A DNA stretch of 64,000 bases from Neurospora tetrasperma FGSC 2508 (Eukaryota > Ascomycota > Sordariomycetes > Sordariales > Sordariaceae). The stretch covers positions 941,713 through 1,005,712 of the forward strand of contig NW_009799179.1 in NCBI RefSeq assembly GCF_000213175.1. Direction: 5' to 3'. The translations under genes and the position numbers were made by a program. Shown here piece by piece: positions 1 through 11,648 of this stretch; position 1 is the stretch's first letter; each line of letters starts with the position of its first letter. The notes beneath the pieces are model-generated. The model had not been told where the DNA came from. It made no database searches and saw only the letters and a list, made by a program, of their open reading frames with translations.

Positions 1-1056
<1,056 letters not shown>

Positions 1057-2806
1057 TTAATTCACCACAACCAACCAAACCACACCAGACATACTACCAC
1101 CATCACAACACCATCACACCAACGCTCATGAGGCCATTTACCGAGGGCGCAGCGCACGCCTTGACATCAGCACAAAACAACAGGGTGTTCCATGGGGATA
1201 ATTGTGAGGGGACACCATCTATACCCGGCGGACATAATTAGATGTTGATGAGATTTTCTTTTCCTGGTTGTTCCGATCGTCTCGAAATAAACTCGCAAGC
1301 TGGTTTTCGTCTCTTTTTTTTTTTCTGTCTTTTCATTCTCATCTTTTTGGATCTATCCCTCTACTACTACTACCCCGAAGAGAAAGCAGAAGTGGACCGA
1401 TACGATCTCATCTATCTAGTGCCGACCGATGAAGCTGGTGTGAAGTGCATCCATTCATCCTTCAAAGTAACGGATAGGGCGGCGGGCGTATAACATGCGA
1501 CGACACTCTTTTTGCAGGCAGGTGATTACGGGAAAAACTGATGCAAGGAAAGGTCACAATCGGCGGGTATGGGCGAGAAAAGGGAAGAAATGAGGGATGC
1601 GCCGTCGATTCCACGGTACAATTTCACTCGCTTGAGTAGAAGAGAATATACAAGGAGAGTCTAGGAGAATGGGGGTGGATAGGAGGATCGTATAGTGGAG
1701 GAAGGGAGGGTTAGACAGGACGAGAAGAGGAAAGAGTAGGACGGGGGGGCAAGGGGAATGTAGTCGTAGGTTGGTAGGTTAGATCGAGGGAGTGCCGTGC
1801 AAACTAGTTGAGATCAAGCCGTGGTTCACTGCATTTATGCGCTTTCTCTACGGACACAAATGAGTTCCGGTTCACCATAGCTGTTATCTACCGGGTCATT
1901 CTTGTACCACGTTTTATCTTATCCAAGCTCTCCCAATACCGTTCCGTAAGTCGTCGATCTGAACAACACCTAGAGACGAGGAGCCGACATTTCATCCCGT
2001 GATCAAGAACCTTCCTCTTCCTTCTCTTCTCTCCATAAGAATGTACTCAAAGTAACAACATGAACTAATGCCGGAAGTTGAGCGAACGTGAAATCAGTCT
2101 CTGGTGATGGACTGATCAAAGGTAAAACAAAGTTTACAATGATGGCTTTCCTCCTGCATGTCTCCAGTCTCGTTGGTGCCTCTCTTTATTGAGTTATTTC
2201 ATACGGAAAGACGAACATCACATACAGTGAGTGAAGACACTGCCGATTGCGGATGAGCCGCGCAGCAACAGAGGGAGACTCAATTTGGTAGTTCGTAAAC
2301 CACCAGTTGATTCGTCTTTATTCATCCATCTATCGTACGAAAAGGCTAGATGAAAAATACATATTTTGGGGTATCATAAAAGTTCCTTGCTCTCGGACTC
2401 CTTTTTGACTGAACTTGAAGTCGATATGTATCCATTTCTTCTTTCCCTTCCACACATTTCCTTGGATGAAACTTTAACCCGATCGTCGATGCAAAGTAAT
2501 AATAGTATAAACAAAACGTTGACAACAACACGCTGATAAAGACACGAACAAAGAAAAAAGAAACAACAGACACCCCGCAAGGGAACCAAAAACAAGAAAC
2601 AAACTGAGGTCTAGGCAAAATTCCCATCCAGAGGCGCTTTCAATGCTCAGACAAAGCATAGCAATAGCTTGTCCAAAACGTATTTCAGGAAGCCATAACC
2701 AATGCGACTCTCAAAACCCGGATCAAACCAGTCGAGCCTGGGTTTTCCCATCCCCAAGCCATCAACCGCTCCATAGGTCCTCAAACCGTCGCAGCAGCGA
2801 GTCCTA
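1057..2806. other. Intergenic region between convergent rac and Nop6-like genes
   Basis: This 1.75 kb lies between two gene 3' ends. It holds the rac 3' untranslated region, including a T-rich run near 1310-1325, and purine-rich sequence around 1660-1760. No open frame here shows family features or codon bias. I see no RNA gene or repeat. Confidence 0.6.
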
Positions 2807-4047
2807 CTACCACTTCTTGTAGCTACCACGACCACCACCGCGACCACCACCGCGACCACGTCCACCACCACCACGGCCACTGCCACGGCCACGTCCACCA
2901 CCACGTCCACGACCGCGACCACCAAAACCACCACCACCGCCGCCACCACCGTACGAATCCTCCTCATCAAAATCACCACCGCCAGGGTTACCGTCGTACG
3001 CGACACGCGCTCTCCTCGAAGGGTGGATAGCATCCTCGTCGTTTCTCTCCGGCGCAGGAGCAGCAGCACCATCAGCAGCAGCAGCGTCACCGTCGCCGCC
3101 ATTGGCCTTGGCAGCGGCCTTCTCCTGCTTCGCCTTCTCCTGGTTCTGCTGGCGGTTCAGACGCTCCTCGTTGAGCTTGCGGTTCTTCTCCTTGATCTTG
3201 TCTTGGCGGTGGGCAGTCTTGCCTCCTCCGCCGGCGCTGTTGGTTTGGGCAAAAAATAGTTATGTTAGTTAACTTTGGTCTTTTGAAGAAGATAGAAAAA
3301 TAAAAAGAGGGAGGGAAGAGGAGATGTAAGTTTTGATGGGAAAAATAAAACGAACCTCAACTCAACGTTAATCTTCCTCGGTACGCCCTTGTCGTCCAAC
3401 ATCTCGCTGTGGTGGAACTTCTCAAGCGCCGTCTTCATGTGGTCGAAGCGGCCGAACTCGACAAAGGCGGTGCCCTTGGACTTGGTCGGGTTGTCGCGGT
3501 GGGTGAGCAGGCGGACGGAGATGGGGTGCACCGACGCGAAGTGCTCCTTGATGTTGTCGGCGGTGATCGAGTAGGGCATGTTGCCGACGAAGATGATGAA
3601 GCGGGCTCCCTTGGCGCCGTTGGCTTGCGACTGTTCCTCCTCGTTGGTGGCCTCCTCTCCACCATCCTCAGTCTTCTTCTCCTCGGTCTTGTCCTTGTTC
3701 TTCTTCTTGTCCTTCTTCTTGCCCTTCTTGTCGGTGGACTCCTCGGTCTTCTCCTCGGTCTTGGATTCCTCGGTGGCAGCGGCCTTGTCCTTCTTCTCCT
3801 TCTTGTCCTTCTTCTTGTCCTTCTTTTCCTTCTTCTCCTCCTTGGGCTCCTCGGCGGTCTCGGTCTTGGACTTCTTCTCCTTCTTTTCCTTCTTCTCCTT
3901 CTTCACCTTGGGAGCCTCAGTCTCGACCTTGGTGACCTCGGCGTTACCAGACTCGTCGAGCTTGCTCTTCTTAACAACAGCGATGGAGTTGACATCCTCC
4001 TCGGCGGTGCGCGAGCGCTTCTTGGAGTCCTTGGTAGACTTGCCCAT
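2807..4047 (-). CDS. nop6: Nop6-like nucleolar RRM protein
   Basis: This is a predicted nucleolar RNA-binding protein of 373 residues, probably acting in small-subunit ribosome assembly like yeast Nop6. Exons are 4047-3356 and 3236-2807. The intron has a GTTCGT donor and a CAG acceptor and joins ...NVEL to SAGGGGK. Order of parts: a Lys/Glu-rich low-complexity region (about residues 40-145), one RRM (about 160-240; RNP2 IFVGNM, RNP1 KGTAFVEF), a basic helical stretch, and a C-terminal Gly/Arg (RGG) tail ending YKKW. The start is the ATG at 4047 (MGKSTKDSKK); an in-frame ATG eleven codons upstream lacks family resemblance. Without the intron the frame runs to a stop shortly after the RRM, so the RGG tail depends on splicing. 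The Nop6 assignment rests on the architecture and is good but not certain. Confidence 0.85.
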
Positions 4048-4357
4048 GTTGATTGGTTTTCGGTCGTATAGCGAGGGCAATAATCTTGATTGATTTGAAG
4101 AGACAGAACCGAAGAATCGTTCTTGACAGCTGTTCTGGATCGTTTCACAAATGGGAAAGGGAAGGAAGGAATGCCTGCTCGTTTTCCCTGATTATTTTTT
4201 TCTGCCGTTTCAATTGCAAAGGCGGAGAAGGATAAGAATTGGGGTCTCGCACTTCCACTCGCAGCGCGTGGAGCTCGTCCCGCATTGGTGGGGCCGTTCG
4301 CTGCAGCAGTGGAGAAGTACCCACCGAAATGCCATCCAAGGTCACCCCCAGAATCAC

Positions 4358-5460
4358 TTATCTCCACCATCTTGTGATTCTCAACATCATCAAGGTGTCA
4401 GCCACCTACAACATGAGAGTTTACAAGATCTCATAGCCAGTCCAAGCCATAGAAACGATTAACTGGGAACTTGGACGATGCTCATACTCACCTTCTCTTT
4501 TCCAATGCTCCGTTCCAAGTCCACGAACCACCGAGTCTCCTCCTTCAGGTCTTCCAGCAGGACCACACTCGACCTCGAACTGGCACTCAACTCACGAGCT
4601 GCGTCTTTATCGTTGTTTTGAAGTTTGCTTCGCTGTACTTTACCACCATTGCGGCGTTTTTTAGGCTATGAGCCGCCGTCAGATGTAGTGATGTGCGTTT
4701 ATAGAGATAGTCTTTGGCTCCAACATCAGCCTGGGCTTTGATGACGAGGAGCTTGACAAGATGTCCACTATCTGAGATCCTCGAGACCTCGTGCAACGGC
4801 GTACACCCGAAACATCGCGGGCTACGATATCTTGCTTCATTCTCAAGCACCGAGTCGGCAACTCTCGTGGACTGGGACTTTACTATCTAGTGAAGCGCAG
4901 ACTTCTTCTTATCTGCAATATTCGTACCAGCGCCAAACTCTAAGGAGAGTTCGGCTACCGCCGGTTAATCGAGATCAGCGACCCACGCAAGTGCGGTACG
5001 GCCAAACGAATCAATAACATCGAGAGAAAAAAGCTTAACCTCGAGGTATCGGGCACAGAGAGCGGGATTCCCTAGGGTTCGGGCTATAGCCAGTTGTTAA
5101 GGCGGGAAGTTGAGCGTACCTAAGAGCTCGTTATCCTCGTACAAGCGGCGGGTTTTATAAAAAAAAAGTATCGACCCGAGAGGCAGCCACAAATGCGGGC
5201 GCAACTTTTTCGATTGCTATAGTGGAGGCAGACACATCGGTGTGGTCCTCGAAATTCTTGCTCACGACATGTTCGAGCAGATACTCGCACATATCGGGTC
5301 GTTCAAGGTCGACAGCAAACTGCAAAGCCAAATGATCAGCGTCTAAAGACTCGCCGATATACAGAAAAACCTAGGGACCAGGATTACTCACATACCGGAG
5401 AGACTTGCCACCCGGGTTTACGTTGCAAGGCAACATCTGCCTATCCTTAGCCTAGGACAC
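4358..5460 (-). pseudogene. Decayed ankyrin-repeat gene
   Basis: On the minus strand, several ankyrin-like repeats can still be read. Examples are GCTPLHEVSRISDSGHLVK followed by a LLVIKAQADVGAKD-like turn and a TSLHLTAAHS start of the next repeat (about 4600-4810), and DSFGRTALAWVADLD with LEFGAGTNIADKKKSALH (about 4900-5020). Farther upstream, at about 5210-5345, is ADHLALQFAVDLERPDM. Fossil introns remain: GTATGT...TTTAG at about 5345-5400 and GTGAGT...TTGTAG near the 3' end. The last plausible exon would end at a TAA at 4358-4360. In-frame stops (for example after WVADLD and after KSALH) and at least one frame change near 4600 break the frame, so no intact protein can be made. Ankyrin genes of this sort are numerous and fast-changing in filamentous fungi. 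The exact 5' limit is uncertain. Confidence 0.6.
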
Positions 5461-6748
5461 CAACAAGCTGCTGTACGGTTCCATAGTTGAGGATCCTCTT
5501 TATAGGCTCTACGTTAATCAACATCATTGGAATTTAAAGAGTCTAAGCTATAGGTACCCTGGAGGCTGTTCCTATTAAGTGAGAATTCTGGCTTAGAGCC
5601 CGGGATACCAGCGAATCCTATCCCGCTGGAAAAAGAGAAGAGAAAAAAAAGAAAGAAAAAAAAAGATGTCTTCCGAATCCGCACCTGAGTCGAACAGGTA
5701 CCTAACCCCAACCCACCCACTCTCCTATCAAGGTCCTGGAAGCAGGCCATAGCTTGATGAGTCCACCAAGGTATGCGCTTCTCGCCTGAACGGGAGGCCT
5801 AACATCGCGGCAGTAGACAGTTGCAGGCCTTAGCTATCTCTCCTCCGTTACAAGATGCGTCCACCCGTAACGAGAAGAGTTCAAACTAAGGAAGTTCCCA
5901 CAACTAGCCATACCGGCACAATGCTAGGGCACGTATGTACAGATCAGGTATTTCTCCGTCCCTGCAACTTCTCACAAACTGCTAATATGACTCTACGTGT
6001 CTCACCGAACGAGTTGCCAGAATGCTCCTCTGACGACAGCGGTAGCCGGTGTCATCTCTTTGGGGAATATGACCATACTCTGGATCAGGGAGTTGGAAAA
6101 TTCCCATGTGACTGTTCCCGGTCCGGGTCGAACTGGGAACCTCGTGGTGGTAGCAGTCATACCGGTTTGTGGAAGTATGGGTTGAACAAGGTTGTGTGCT
6201 GCCCATTACACCAACGGACCACCGCTCGGGTGTGTGAAAGACTGGATGTGGTGGAAGGAAGGCCTGGAACTGGGGCTTATAAGGGTAGGAGCCACCACCG
6301 GTTGGGGCGGGGCGGCCGGCCGGTCAAAGTGAGGTGTGCCTGCCGGTTGGAAGCCGGATTTGGCGAGTGACGGGCGCCGGGCGGTTGTCAGCTGGAGGGA
6401 GAGAACGGCGGAAGACATGTCCATAGGAGGGAGCGAAAACCTTGGAACTCGAGGATACCCCGGAGAGAATGATTCCACGACCCTTTGACATGAACACAGA
6501 TCGGAGAGTTCAACAGCCAGCACAAGGACACTTCAGGAAAACATCCGGTTCCGGGACGACCACCGTGCAATGACAGATAAGCAGTCGCTAAACGGACCAC
6601 CCAGTCGGCATCCTTGCCGCCACTCGAATCAACATACATGTTTCGTCGTGCGAGGGTCAAGTGAAGCTGTCCATCTATGTTCCCAGCCTGTGACACAACC
6701 CTCGGCGTTTCTCCTCTCCTCCCTCCCCAAAAACCCAGTCTTCAACCC
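5461..6748. other. Intergenic region with a T-arm-like element, no supported gene
   Basis: This stretch separates the ankyrin relic from the SET gene's 3' end. It contains A-rich runs at 5635-5665 and a tRNA T-arm-like hairpin on the minus strand at 5683-5699 (5-bp stem around a TTCGACT loop). An imperfect inverted repeat with GTTCCC/GGGAAC arms lies at 6114-6140. Short open frames here show no family resemblance. Confidence 0.5.
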
Positions 6749-8317
6749 TCAACCCTCAAGCTCCTTCAAAGCCCTATCAACCATCCTCTTCACCTGCATC
6801 CACCTCATCGACAACAACCCCCTATGACACTCCCTCCCGACTACACCTTCATGTCCCTCTCTCCACTCCAACTTATCCAACCCGTCCCGAATCTTCTTTT
6901 CAATAACATCTGAGCTCCATCGCTTCAGCGCTTGTGCCAACAATGCATTCAGCTTCGCCTGTTCCTCCGGCGATTCCTCCCACGGGTCTTGGCCGTAGTC
7001 GATGAAGGCCCGGAACTTCTTTTCACCTTGCGGCCCTGGGCTGTCTGCGAGAGCAGAAAGGGCGCGAAGTGCGACCTGTGTGCGGTAGCAGCCTGTGGGG
7101 TTGCGCGGATCGAGGTTGTAGTTGCCTAGGAAGCCGGTTTCCTCGAGGATTTCTTTGGGGGATTTTGGTGGTTGCTGTTGGGACGCTTGTGACTTGGGCT
7201 CTTTTTTTCCTCGTTCGTTGAGTCTTCGAGTTACTTTCCTTGGTGGTTGCTGCTGCTGCTGTTGGGATTGGGAGTGGGTTTGGGCTTGGTCGAGTAAAGG
7301 AAGGATGGCATCATCTATGCAGACTTCGTCCCAGACGTTTTCGTCAAAGAGAAAGCCATATTCGATCAGGAGGAAATCGTTGGAGTGGTTGCCGTAGCAG
7401 ATGTAGACTTCTTCGCCAGCGGCGTAGGGGCGGGTGGTGGTGATGGTGAAGGCGGTCGGTGAGAAGGCGACTGAGCAGGTTTTCTTGTTGCCTTCCTTCT
7501 CCTCGGTTGATGGGTCATACGAGGTGTGGTTAAACAAGTCTGCGACTGGTTGCAGGACCATTCTGTCATCTTTATTGAACTTCTTCGTCTTTGGGGTTTC
7601 ATGGTAGAAGGTGCGGGTGTTGACGAGGAGCCAGGCATAGAGGTAGTCATCTCTTGTTATGCCCTTATTCAGTGTTCCGCATTCTTCCTCTTCCAAGCTC
7701 TTGTTCTCTTTCTGGCCAGGCCCTGAAGAGAGGAGCTTAGACTGTTGGACCATGGACCAGTCTTTCTCAAATTTGGCCTCCTGCTTTAGAAGCAACTCCA
7801 GCGCCTTTCTGGGCAAAAACTCTCGCAGTTGGTGATCCCATGTTAGAGGCAAATAGTCCCAGATATCTTCACGCGAAGGACAGACGGTGTTCCATTGCCG
7901 ATACTTGACGGACGGAGAAGGGTCGAAGGCGAGATCGGCGGCTAGGAGGCCGTGAATGGAGATGTCCTTAGGCAGGGCACGGGATATGGAAGGGTGGACG
8001 GTTTCATACGTCCGGAGGGTGGTAGAGGGAACTGTTAGAATAGTTTCGTCTTCCTGGTGATATTGTTAGTTGATTTAAACCAATAGTCCAAGGTGATGAG
8101 AATGACTTACCTCGAGTGGCTTTGTAGCCACTATTCCCATACCTCGGCCTGGTATCCGCCTGGGCTCGACGCCGTTGAGATTGATACCTTTATCTTTTGC
8201 CCATATGAGTAGCTCTTCGTATGCTTCCATATTGAGAGCCTTTATCTGGCTTTTTTCTCGGGTGTTCCTCTTCTTAACCTTCTCCTTTGCTGCTGCTTCG
8301 CGTTTTCTTTTCGCCAT
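6749..8317 (-). CDS. SET-domain protein lysine methyltransferase (Rubisco-LSMT/SETD3/RKM-like)
   Basis: This predicted 503-residue S-adenosylmethionine-dependent protein methyltransferase belongs to the class that modifies ribosomal or other cytosolic proteins rather than histones. Exons are 8317-8111 and 8053-6749, joined in phase 0 by a GTAAGT...CAG intron. After a basic N-terminus comes the split SET start (GRGMGIVATKPLE, about residues 57-69). The catalytic SET-C signature follows: VADLFNHTSYDP, then a GEEVYICYGNHSNDFLLIEY-type motif and GF. The C-terminal half, after a Gln-rich loop, resembles the Rubisco LSMT substrate-binding domain. It starts 710 bp from COQ4 in the opposite direction, so the two may share a promoter. 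The substrate cannot be told from sequence. Confidence 0.88.
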
Positions 8318-9027
8318 TTTTGATCAGATATTGTGTAAACGTGATACAGTTGGGGAGTAACCAAAAGAGCCAAGAATTTGCAACAAGACTTAGACTAGGT
8401 GTTGGAGAATCAATATGTAAAGGCCAAAGAGGGATAAAAGATGATGTGTATTAAACCAGTAAAGTGTAAGTGAGGGTGAAAACAAAGGCATAAATCCCAG
8501 GGTGTCACTGCATCCTGTCAAGCAACCGGCTGAAACCTTCCACCTGTTCCCATTTCTCGCCTACATACCTGTTTCTAGAGACTATGGATCTCGATCAGAG
8601 GTCTTGGATGGAAGTTTGATTTCCTCTTTGAGAGTTGTTTGGGCGGAACTGGTTACACTAGCCCTTGCATAGGTCTAAGATGGGGTTCAAGCGGTCGTCA
8701 AGAAAGAGCGAACTGAAGTGAAAGTTACGCAGTTGTCCTGTGCAACGTATTTTACGGTATTTATCATCCCCCACGGTGAATTGTCATACCTCGACTTTCA
8801 CCGAGCAGGAGCTCCCCTCACCTTGAGCTACCGCGGCCCCTACGTAAGTCCTTATCGCAGTCGTTATCGCAATTGTTACATGCTCGGTTTCCGCATCCGA
8901 ACGGATCGAACCACCACTTGCAACTTGACAACCACTCGAGCTCTGGAGTAATTGCGTGTTCCTTGTTCATCCCCATCTCTACTTCAACCCTAAGGCTTCC
9001 TCCTGGTTGTCCGAATTGCGCTTAACA
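8318..9027. promoter_or_regulatory. Divergent promoter region between the SET gene and COQ4
   Basis: This 710-bp spacer separates two start codons that point away from each other. It should hold both promoters and 5' leaders. A short telobox-like AACCCTAA occurs at 8986-8993, just ahead of the COQ4 start. No clear TATA box is visible for either gene. Confidence 0.6.
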
Positions 9028-10150
9028 ATGGAAGCGACGGCCCTCAGACGATCCGCGGCTCTCGTAGCTCGCGCCAGCAGCCCCAATGCAATCCGGCCTG
9101 CCGTATGCGCCGCCATCAGCAGCACATCACCAACACCACCGACCCAGATCCAGACACAGCAAACAAGACAATTCTCGGCCCTCAACCGCCCACCACCAAA
9201 CTACCCTGGCCATGTCCCTCTCACTCGCCTCGAGCGCTTCGGCCTCTTCGTCGGCTCAGGCCTCATCTCCCTCGCCGACCCCCGGCGCGGCGGTCCGTTT
9301 CGTCCCCGTCCATCTCTCACCACCTAGTCTCCTGTCCAACTGAACTAATCATCCTCTTGATGTTCCCACAGACCTAATAGCCTCCTTCGCCGAAGCCACC
9401 GCAACGCCCTACTTCATCTACCGCCTGCGCGACGCCATGCTGTCCCACCCCACAGGGCGCCGCATCCTGCGCCAACGACCGCGCATCACCTCCCAATCTC
9501 TCAACATCCCTTACCTGCGTTCCCTGCCGCCCAACACCGTCGGACGAACCTACATCGACTGGCTCGACCGCGAAGGGGTATCCCCTGATACGCGCTCAGC
9601 GGTGCGGTACATCGACGACGAGGAGTGCGCCTACGTGATGCAGCGGTACCGCGAGTGCCACGATTTCTACCACGCTTTGACGGGCCTGCCGATCGTTCGG
9701 GAGGGCGAGGTGGCGCTAAAGGCGTTTGAGTTTGCGAATACCCTGTTGCCGATGACGGGGTTCAGCGTTTTCGCGGCGTTCACGATGAAGAAGAGCGAGC
9801 AGAAGCGGTTTAGGAAGATTTACTTCCCGTGGGCGGTTAAAAATGGATTGCGGGCCAAGGAGGTGATTAACGTCTTTTGGGAGGAGGAGTTGGAGCGGGA
9901 TGTGAATGATTTGAGGAGGGAGCTGGGCGTGGAACCGCCACCGGATTTGAGGGAGATCAGGAAGCGGGAGAGGGAAGAGAAGAAGAGGAGGAAGGAGATG
10001 GAGCGGATGCTGAGTGGGCGCGGGACGGAGGACGTCATCCAAAAGGCGGAGAAGGAAGCTGAAGTGGTGGCGGAACGGGTCAAAGAGATGAAGAATGAGG
10101 TGGTTGAGAAGGTTGGCGAAGTTGTTGGGTCTTCGGCTATGAGAGGATAG
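9028..10150 (+). CDS. coq4: Ubiquinone biosynthesis protein COQ4, mitochondrial
   Basis: COQ4 is a 347-residue matrix-side inner-membrane protein that scaffolds the coenzyme Q biosynthetic complex and has been linked to ring C1 decarboxylation. Exons are 9028-9292 and 9372-10150. The donor is an unusual GTCCGT, but the junction restores the family sequence DPRRG-DLIA, so I accept it. The N-terminus ([16 protein letters not shown]) is a typical matrix-targeting peptide. The zinc-type motif HDFYHALTG is present, with a downstream Glu in the family's HDxxHx11E pattern ([13 protein letters not shown]). The ATG at 9028 was chosen because the presequence starts there; an in-frame ATG 24 codons upstream adds no presequence-like residues. 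The last 90 residues form a long charged helix. The gene converges with the PDCD5 homologue, 271 bp away. Confidence 0.95.
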
Positions 10151-10421
10151 ACGGATCATGGGGCATCGATGGGGACATGAGGGACCCGAGCCCCTCTGTG
10201 AAACTAATGTAGAACATAAGTGTATTTCCACCCTCAGCGAATTCATTACGACGCCTCTTTGACCCCATCTCGTTCGTACTCCCAAACTTGAACATGGACT
10301 ATCGTGTCCTCATGTCATTCATAAGAAAGCGATAATGCCATTAATAACCGTTAGGGCCTTGAAACTCCTTCGTTCCCCCTTCCTCCCAGGTATATCTCTC
10401 TGTCTCAACCCATTGTCCCAC

Positions 10422-11079
10422 CTACAAATCAAACAAATCATCATCGTCATCATCCAACCCCCACCCCTTCCTCCTCGTCACTACAATCTTCTCCGCCTCC
10501 TTGTTATCCGCCACAGCGTTCAGCAGCTCCTTGAGCTGCTCTTCCGTCACTTTCGAGCGGAGCTGGCCCGTCTGCGCCAGCATCATCAGCCGGTTCTCAA
10601 TGTCGGTCGCGCGCTCCTCCTTGACGAGTCGGATGCGGCCCAGCCGATCGGCGGCTTCGGGCATGAGGATCTGGTTGAGCATGGCTTTGCGGGCTTCGGC
10701 TTCTTGTCTGTTTGTGGGAAGAGAGGAGGTTGTCAGCATTTGCAAAGTAAGAAAGAGGTGGGGGCGGGGGATGGGGATGGGAACAACGGAGAGGCCGTAA
10801 CTTACTGTCTAGAAGCTTCCTGACCACCTTGCCCACCGGCGCCAGAGGGACCACCGGCCTTGGGACCACCACCGCCGCCGCCTTGCGCCTTGAGCTGTTC
10901 AAGACGGGCCTTCCTGATCTGTCCAAAAGTAAAAGGGTTAGTACCTATAAATCGTGTTGTTACGGTATACAGCCATCAAGGTGCCATTCGTGCGCCGCAT
11001 CTGTGAATGTTGATGCTACTATGGGCTGGCGGTAAAAAGGAGATGGGATGCGCACCTTCTCGAGCTCAGAGTCATCCAT
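10422..11079 (-). CDS. PDCD5/TFAR19 family DNA-binding protein
   Basis: This small protein of 140 residues belongs to the conserved PDCD5 family (human programmed cell death 5, yeast Ymr074c). Three exons are used: 11079-11056, 10918-10806 and 10707-10422. The first exon has only eight codons (MDDSELEK). A Gly-rich linker follows, then the helical core with LNQILMPEAADRLGRIRLVK and TEEQLKELLNAVA. The C-terminus is a run of Asp ending DDLFDL. All junctions keep frame (EASR-QQEAEARKA across intron 2). In animals the protein acts in apoptosis and in chaperonin (CCT) binding; the fungal role is less clear. Confidence 0.92.
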
Positions 11080-11648
11080 CTTTGACGGGTTGATTGGATT
11101 CGCGGTAGGTTGGCGACTAGCTTAAGGGTTCGAGAAATGGTTCTTGAGTGTTTGAAGTGTGGTAAAGCGCTTGGTTTGCTGTAGGAGATTTAGGTTGTTG
11201 CGATGATGGACGGAAGGGAAGCACGGCGATCGCGGGGTTGCTTGGGGTCTTGAGGGAAGTTTTTAGTGGGGCAGGCATAGCGATAAGTTACGTAGGTAGC
11301 GGATCTGATCAGGGTCACAATAGGGGTATCACAACGGTATTGTTTACACAGCAGCATCTAGAATAGTTGCTGGAGGCACCTCGAACACCACAGGATTGGT
11401 GACATTCGAAAAGTCAAGACAACGCGGCCAATGCCAGTATAGGGGTACACTTGAGCACAGTATTAGACCGAATGTTCATAATGCCATGCTATTCATATGC
11501 AAAACTAAAAATACAGGTATGTACAGGATGATCCGTCTCCAAAAAAAAAACACGACCACCTCCGCCATAACACCTTTTATCGCCATAATTCTGTTTATCC
11601 GTCTATATATGCAAGTAAATATTTGTAAAACATCCCGTGATCTATACA
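11080..11648. other. Spacer between the PDCD5 homologue and the reductase-fold gene
   Basis: The 570 bp hold the promoter of the PDCD5 homologue (toward 11080-11300) and the 3' flank of the downstream minus-strand gene. The right part (about 11460-11650) is AT-rich, as expected for a 3' end region on the minus strand. I see no further gene. Confidence 0.5.

Noticed and set aside
3409-4071. Plus-strand 220-codon Leu/Gly/Val-rich frame
   Set aside because: It is the antisense of the Lys/Glu repeats of the Nop6-like gene, where AAG/GAG codons read as CTT/CTC on the other strand.
5581-5640. Sequence GGGATACCAGCGAATCC recalling the 3' end of Neurospora 5S rRNA
   Set aside because: Only a short stretch resembles 5S RNA, and the internal promoter region of a 5S gene is not found next to it.
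5675-5699. tRNA-like T-arm on the minus strand followed by GCGGATTC
   Set aside because: The 5-bp stem and 7-base TTCGACT loop fit a T-arm, but no matching acceptor strand, D-arm or anticodon arm lies upstream. At best it is a 3' tRNA fragment.
6114-6140. Inverted repeat with a TTCGACC core, possible second tRNA B box
   Set aside because: The pairing does not fit a T-arm and no other tRNA parts are present.
9716-10285. Minus-strand 189-codon frame
   Set aside because: It is antisense to the charged C-terminal helix of COQ4 and shows no family likeness.
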